NCBI RefSeq assembly: GCF_008632335.1
Contig: NZ_VWXX01000009.1
Coordinates: 34,287 to 98,286 of the forward strand
DNA: 64,000 nucleotides
Direction of reading: 5' to 3'
Source: Thiohalocapsa marina
GTDB lineage: Bacteria > Pseudomonadota > Gammaproteobacteria > Chromatiales > Chromatiaceae
Part shown: positions 63,339 through 64,000 of the stretch, one piece after another
How the letters are laid out: each line of letters begins with the position of its first letter
How positions within the stretch are numbered: position 1 is the first letter of the stretch
Made by a program: the position numbers and the translations under genes
Notes under the pieces: model-generated
What the model was told of the DNA's origin: nothing
Databases searched by the model: none
What the model saw: only the letters and a program-made list of their open reading frames with translations

Positions 63339-63706
63339 AAGTCTCCAAAGGTCGCGGCCGTCGTCTCCCCGTTGGCCTGGCCACCATGAGAGGCGTCGCA
63401 CGTACCTTCGGAAACCTACCGTGCCCCTGACGGCCCCGGCGCTACGGTTTCCCCCATCTCGCTGCTGCTGGCCCACAGCAACCGCCGGAATAGCTGGTCG
63501 ATCCCGGCCTCCCGCCACTGCCGGTGCGCCGGTGTGTCCTATCGGTGGCCGAACGACTGCGCTGGCGTCCATGGCGCAAACCGCGGGCGACCAGCGCCGT
63601 GCTGCATGTCCTGCTGGGCGCCATCGAACCCATCTTCGCCAGGGCAGCGGCGCTGAGGCGCCGCGCCGATGAGGCGCAGGAACGCCTCCGCGGCGCTCTG
63701 GATTAG
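63339..63706 (+). other. Degenerate coding remnant, unknown
   Basis: A frame from 63524 to 63706 gives 60 residues; its last part (SAVLHVLLGAIEPIFARAAA, then LRRRADEAQERLRGALD) looks like a genuine alpha-helical C-terminus, while the sequence before it is Arg/Trp-rich and unlikely to be the original. The preceding 185 bases carry open frames on both strands with no recognisable family. It may be the tail of a lost gene, possibly of a mobile element. Confidence 0.3.
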
Positions 63707-63839
63707 TGTGCGTATGGTCCCGGCATGGGCATGTCCATATGCTGGCGCAGCCTGGCCTCGGAGGGCGTCTGTGGAGACGCGGATTGAGTAGCCTCCAGGC
63801 CAAAAATCAGCATGCGGGAAAGGCCTTGATCATCGCGCC

Positions 63840-63887
63840 GGCCGGTAGCCGGTAGAGTGGGCAAGCCGGTAGCCGGTAGGGTGGACA
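63840..63887 (+). repeat. 24-bp tandem duplication
   Basis: Two head-to-tail 24-bp units beginning GCCGGTAGCCGGTAG, differing at a few bases, run directly into the left arm of the adjacent inverted repeat. Confidence 0.75.
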
Positions 63888-63947
63888 AGCGCAGCGCCGT
63901 CCACCAGCGGCAGCACGGGGGTTTGGTGGACGGCGCTGCGCTTGTCC
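63881..63947. repeat. 25-bp perfect inverted repeat (hairpin element)
   Basis: Arms at 63881-63905 (begins TGGACAAGCGCAGCGCC) and 63923-63947 are perfect complements around a 17-base loop. Similar GTGGACAAGCGCAGCG elements are dispersed in many gammaproteobacterial genomes. No T tract follows, so it is not a normal terminator. Confidence 0.8.
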
Positions 63948-64000
63948 ATATATGGTCCGCCCCGCGATGCAAGAGCGAAATCGCTGTTGAACAGAAGAAG

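Noticed and set aside
63282..63803. Minus-strand open frame of about 173 codons near the right end
   Set aside because: Arg/Pro/Trp-rich composition and no motif; it starts beside an inverted-repeat region and reads through part of a dispersed repeat.

Overview
The window is a GC-rich chromosomal segment of a gammaproteobacterium, most likely a sulfur oxidiser of the Chromatiales/Ectothiorhodospiraceae type. The order assignment rests on conserved gammaproteobacterial gene orders (HAD hydrolase / rppH / ptsP; pilMNOPQ-aroK-aroB; gltB-gltD) and on a Gly/Tyr-rich protein at the left edge that resembles sulfur globule proteins. No rRNA, tRNA, CRISPR array or intact insertion sequence was seen.

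Layout. 1-3.9 kb: a sulfur-globule-like C-terminus with a terminator, then a leftward operon olsB-olsA-glycosyltransferase-PAP2 phosphatase (ornithine lipid and probably glycolipid synthesis) behind a possible Pho-box promoter. 3.9-10.3 kb: HAD hydrolase, rppH, ptsP, gloA, a decayed DUF1810 gene, a stand-alone Lrp-type domain protein and hemE. 10.3-25.6 kb: uvrD, hemW, rpmE, malic enzyme-mdh-gltA and pilMNOPQ. This block is bracketed by two inverted copies of a roughly 260-280 bp composite repeat carrying heptanucleotide tandem tracts. 25.6-33.8 kb: aroK-aroB and gltB-gltD.

33.8-53.8 kb is the most interesting part. It holds a divergent metK translationally coupled to a class IIA P-type ATPase, then plcP-btaA-btaB-glycosyltransferase (phospholipid degradation to diacylglycerol and conversion to betaine lipid and possibly glycolipid). 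A set of small membrane/HMA2-like/DUF5132-like/EcsC genes follows, and then a phosphate uptake operon transcribed leftward as pstS-pstC-pstA-pstB-pstS-fic-like-pstS. The first pstS has a near-perfect PhoB promoter (three heptamers at 11 bp spacing, 11 bp before a -10 box). With olsBA, this reads as a phosphate-starvation programme: take up phosphate with several binding proteins, strip it from phospholipids, and rebuild the membrane with phosphorus-free lipids. A local MetK could feed the SAM-hungry betaine lipid pathway.

54-64 kb: a SulP transporter with an unusual coiled-coil insert, mfd, a yqhA-family gene, the scrambled remains of a mukF-mukE-mukB-type condensin operon, gdhA with NtrC-like sites, and a repeat-rich end. 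A dispersed hairpin-rich, MITE-like repeat family (five copies or fragments) is scattered through the window and often lies beside decayed genes.
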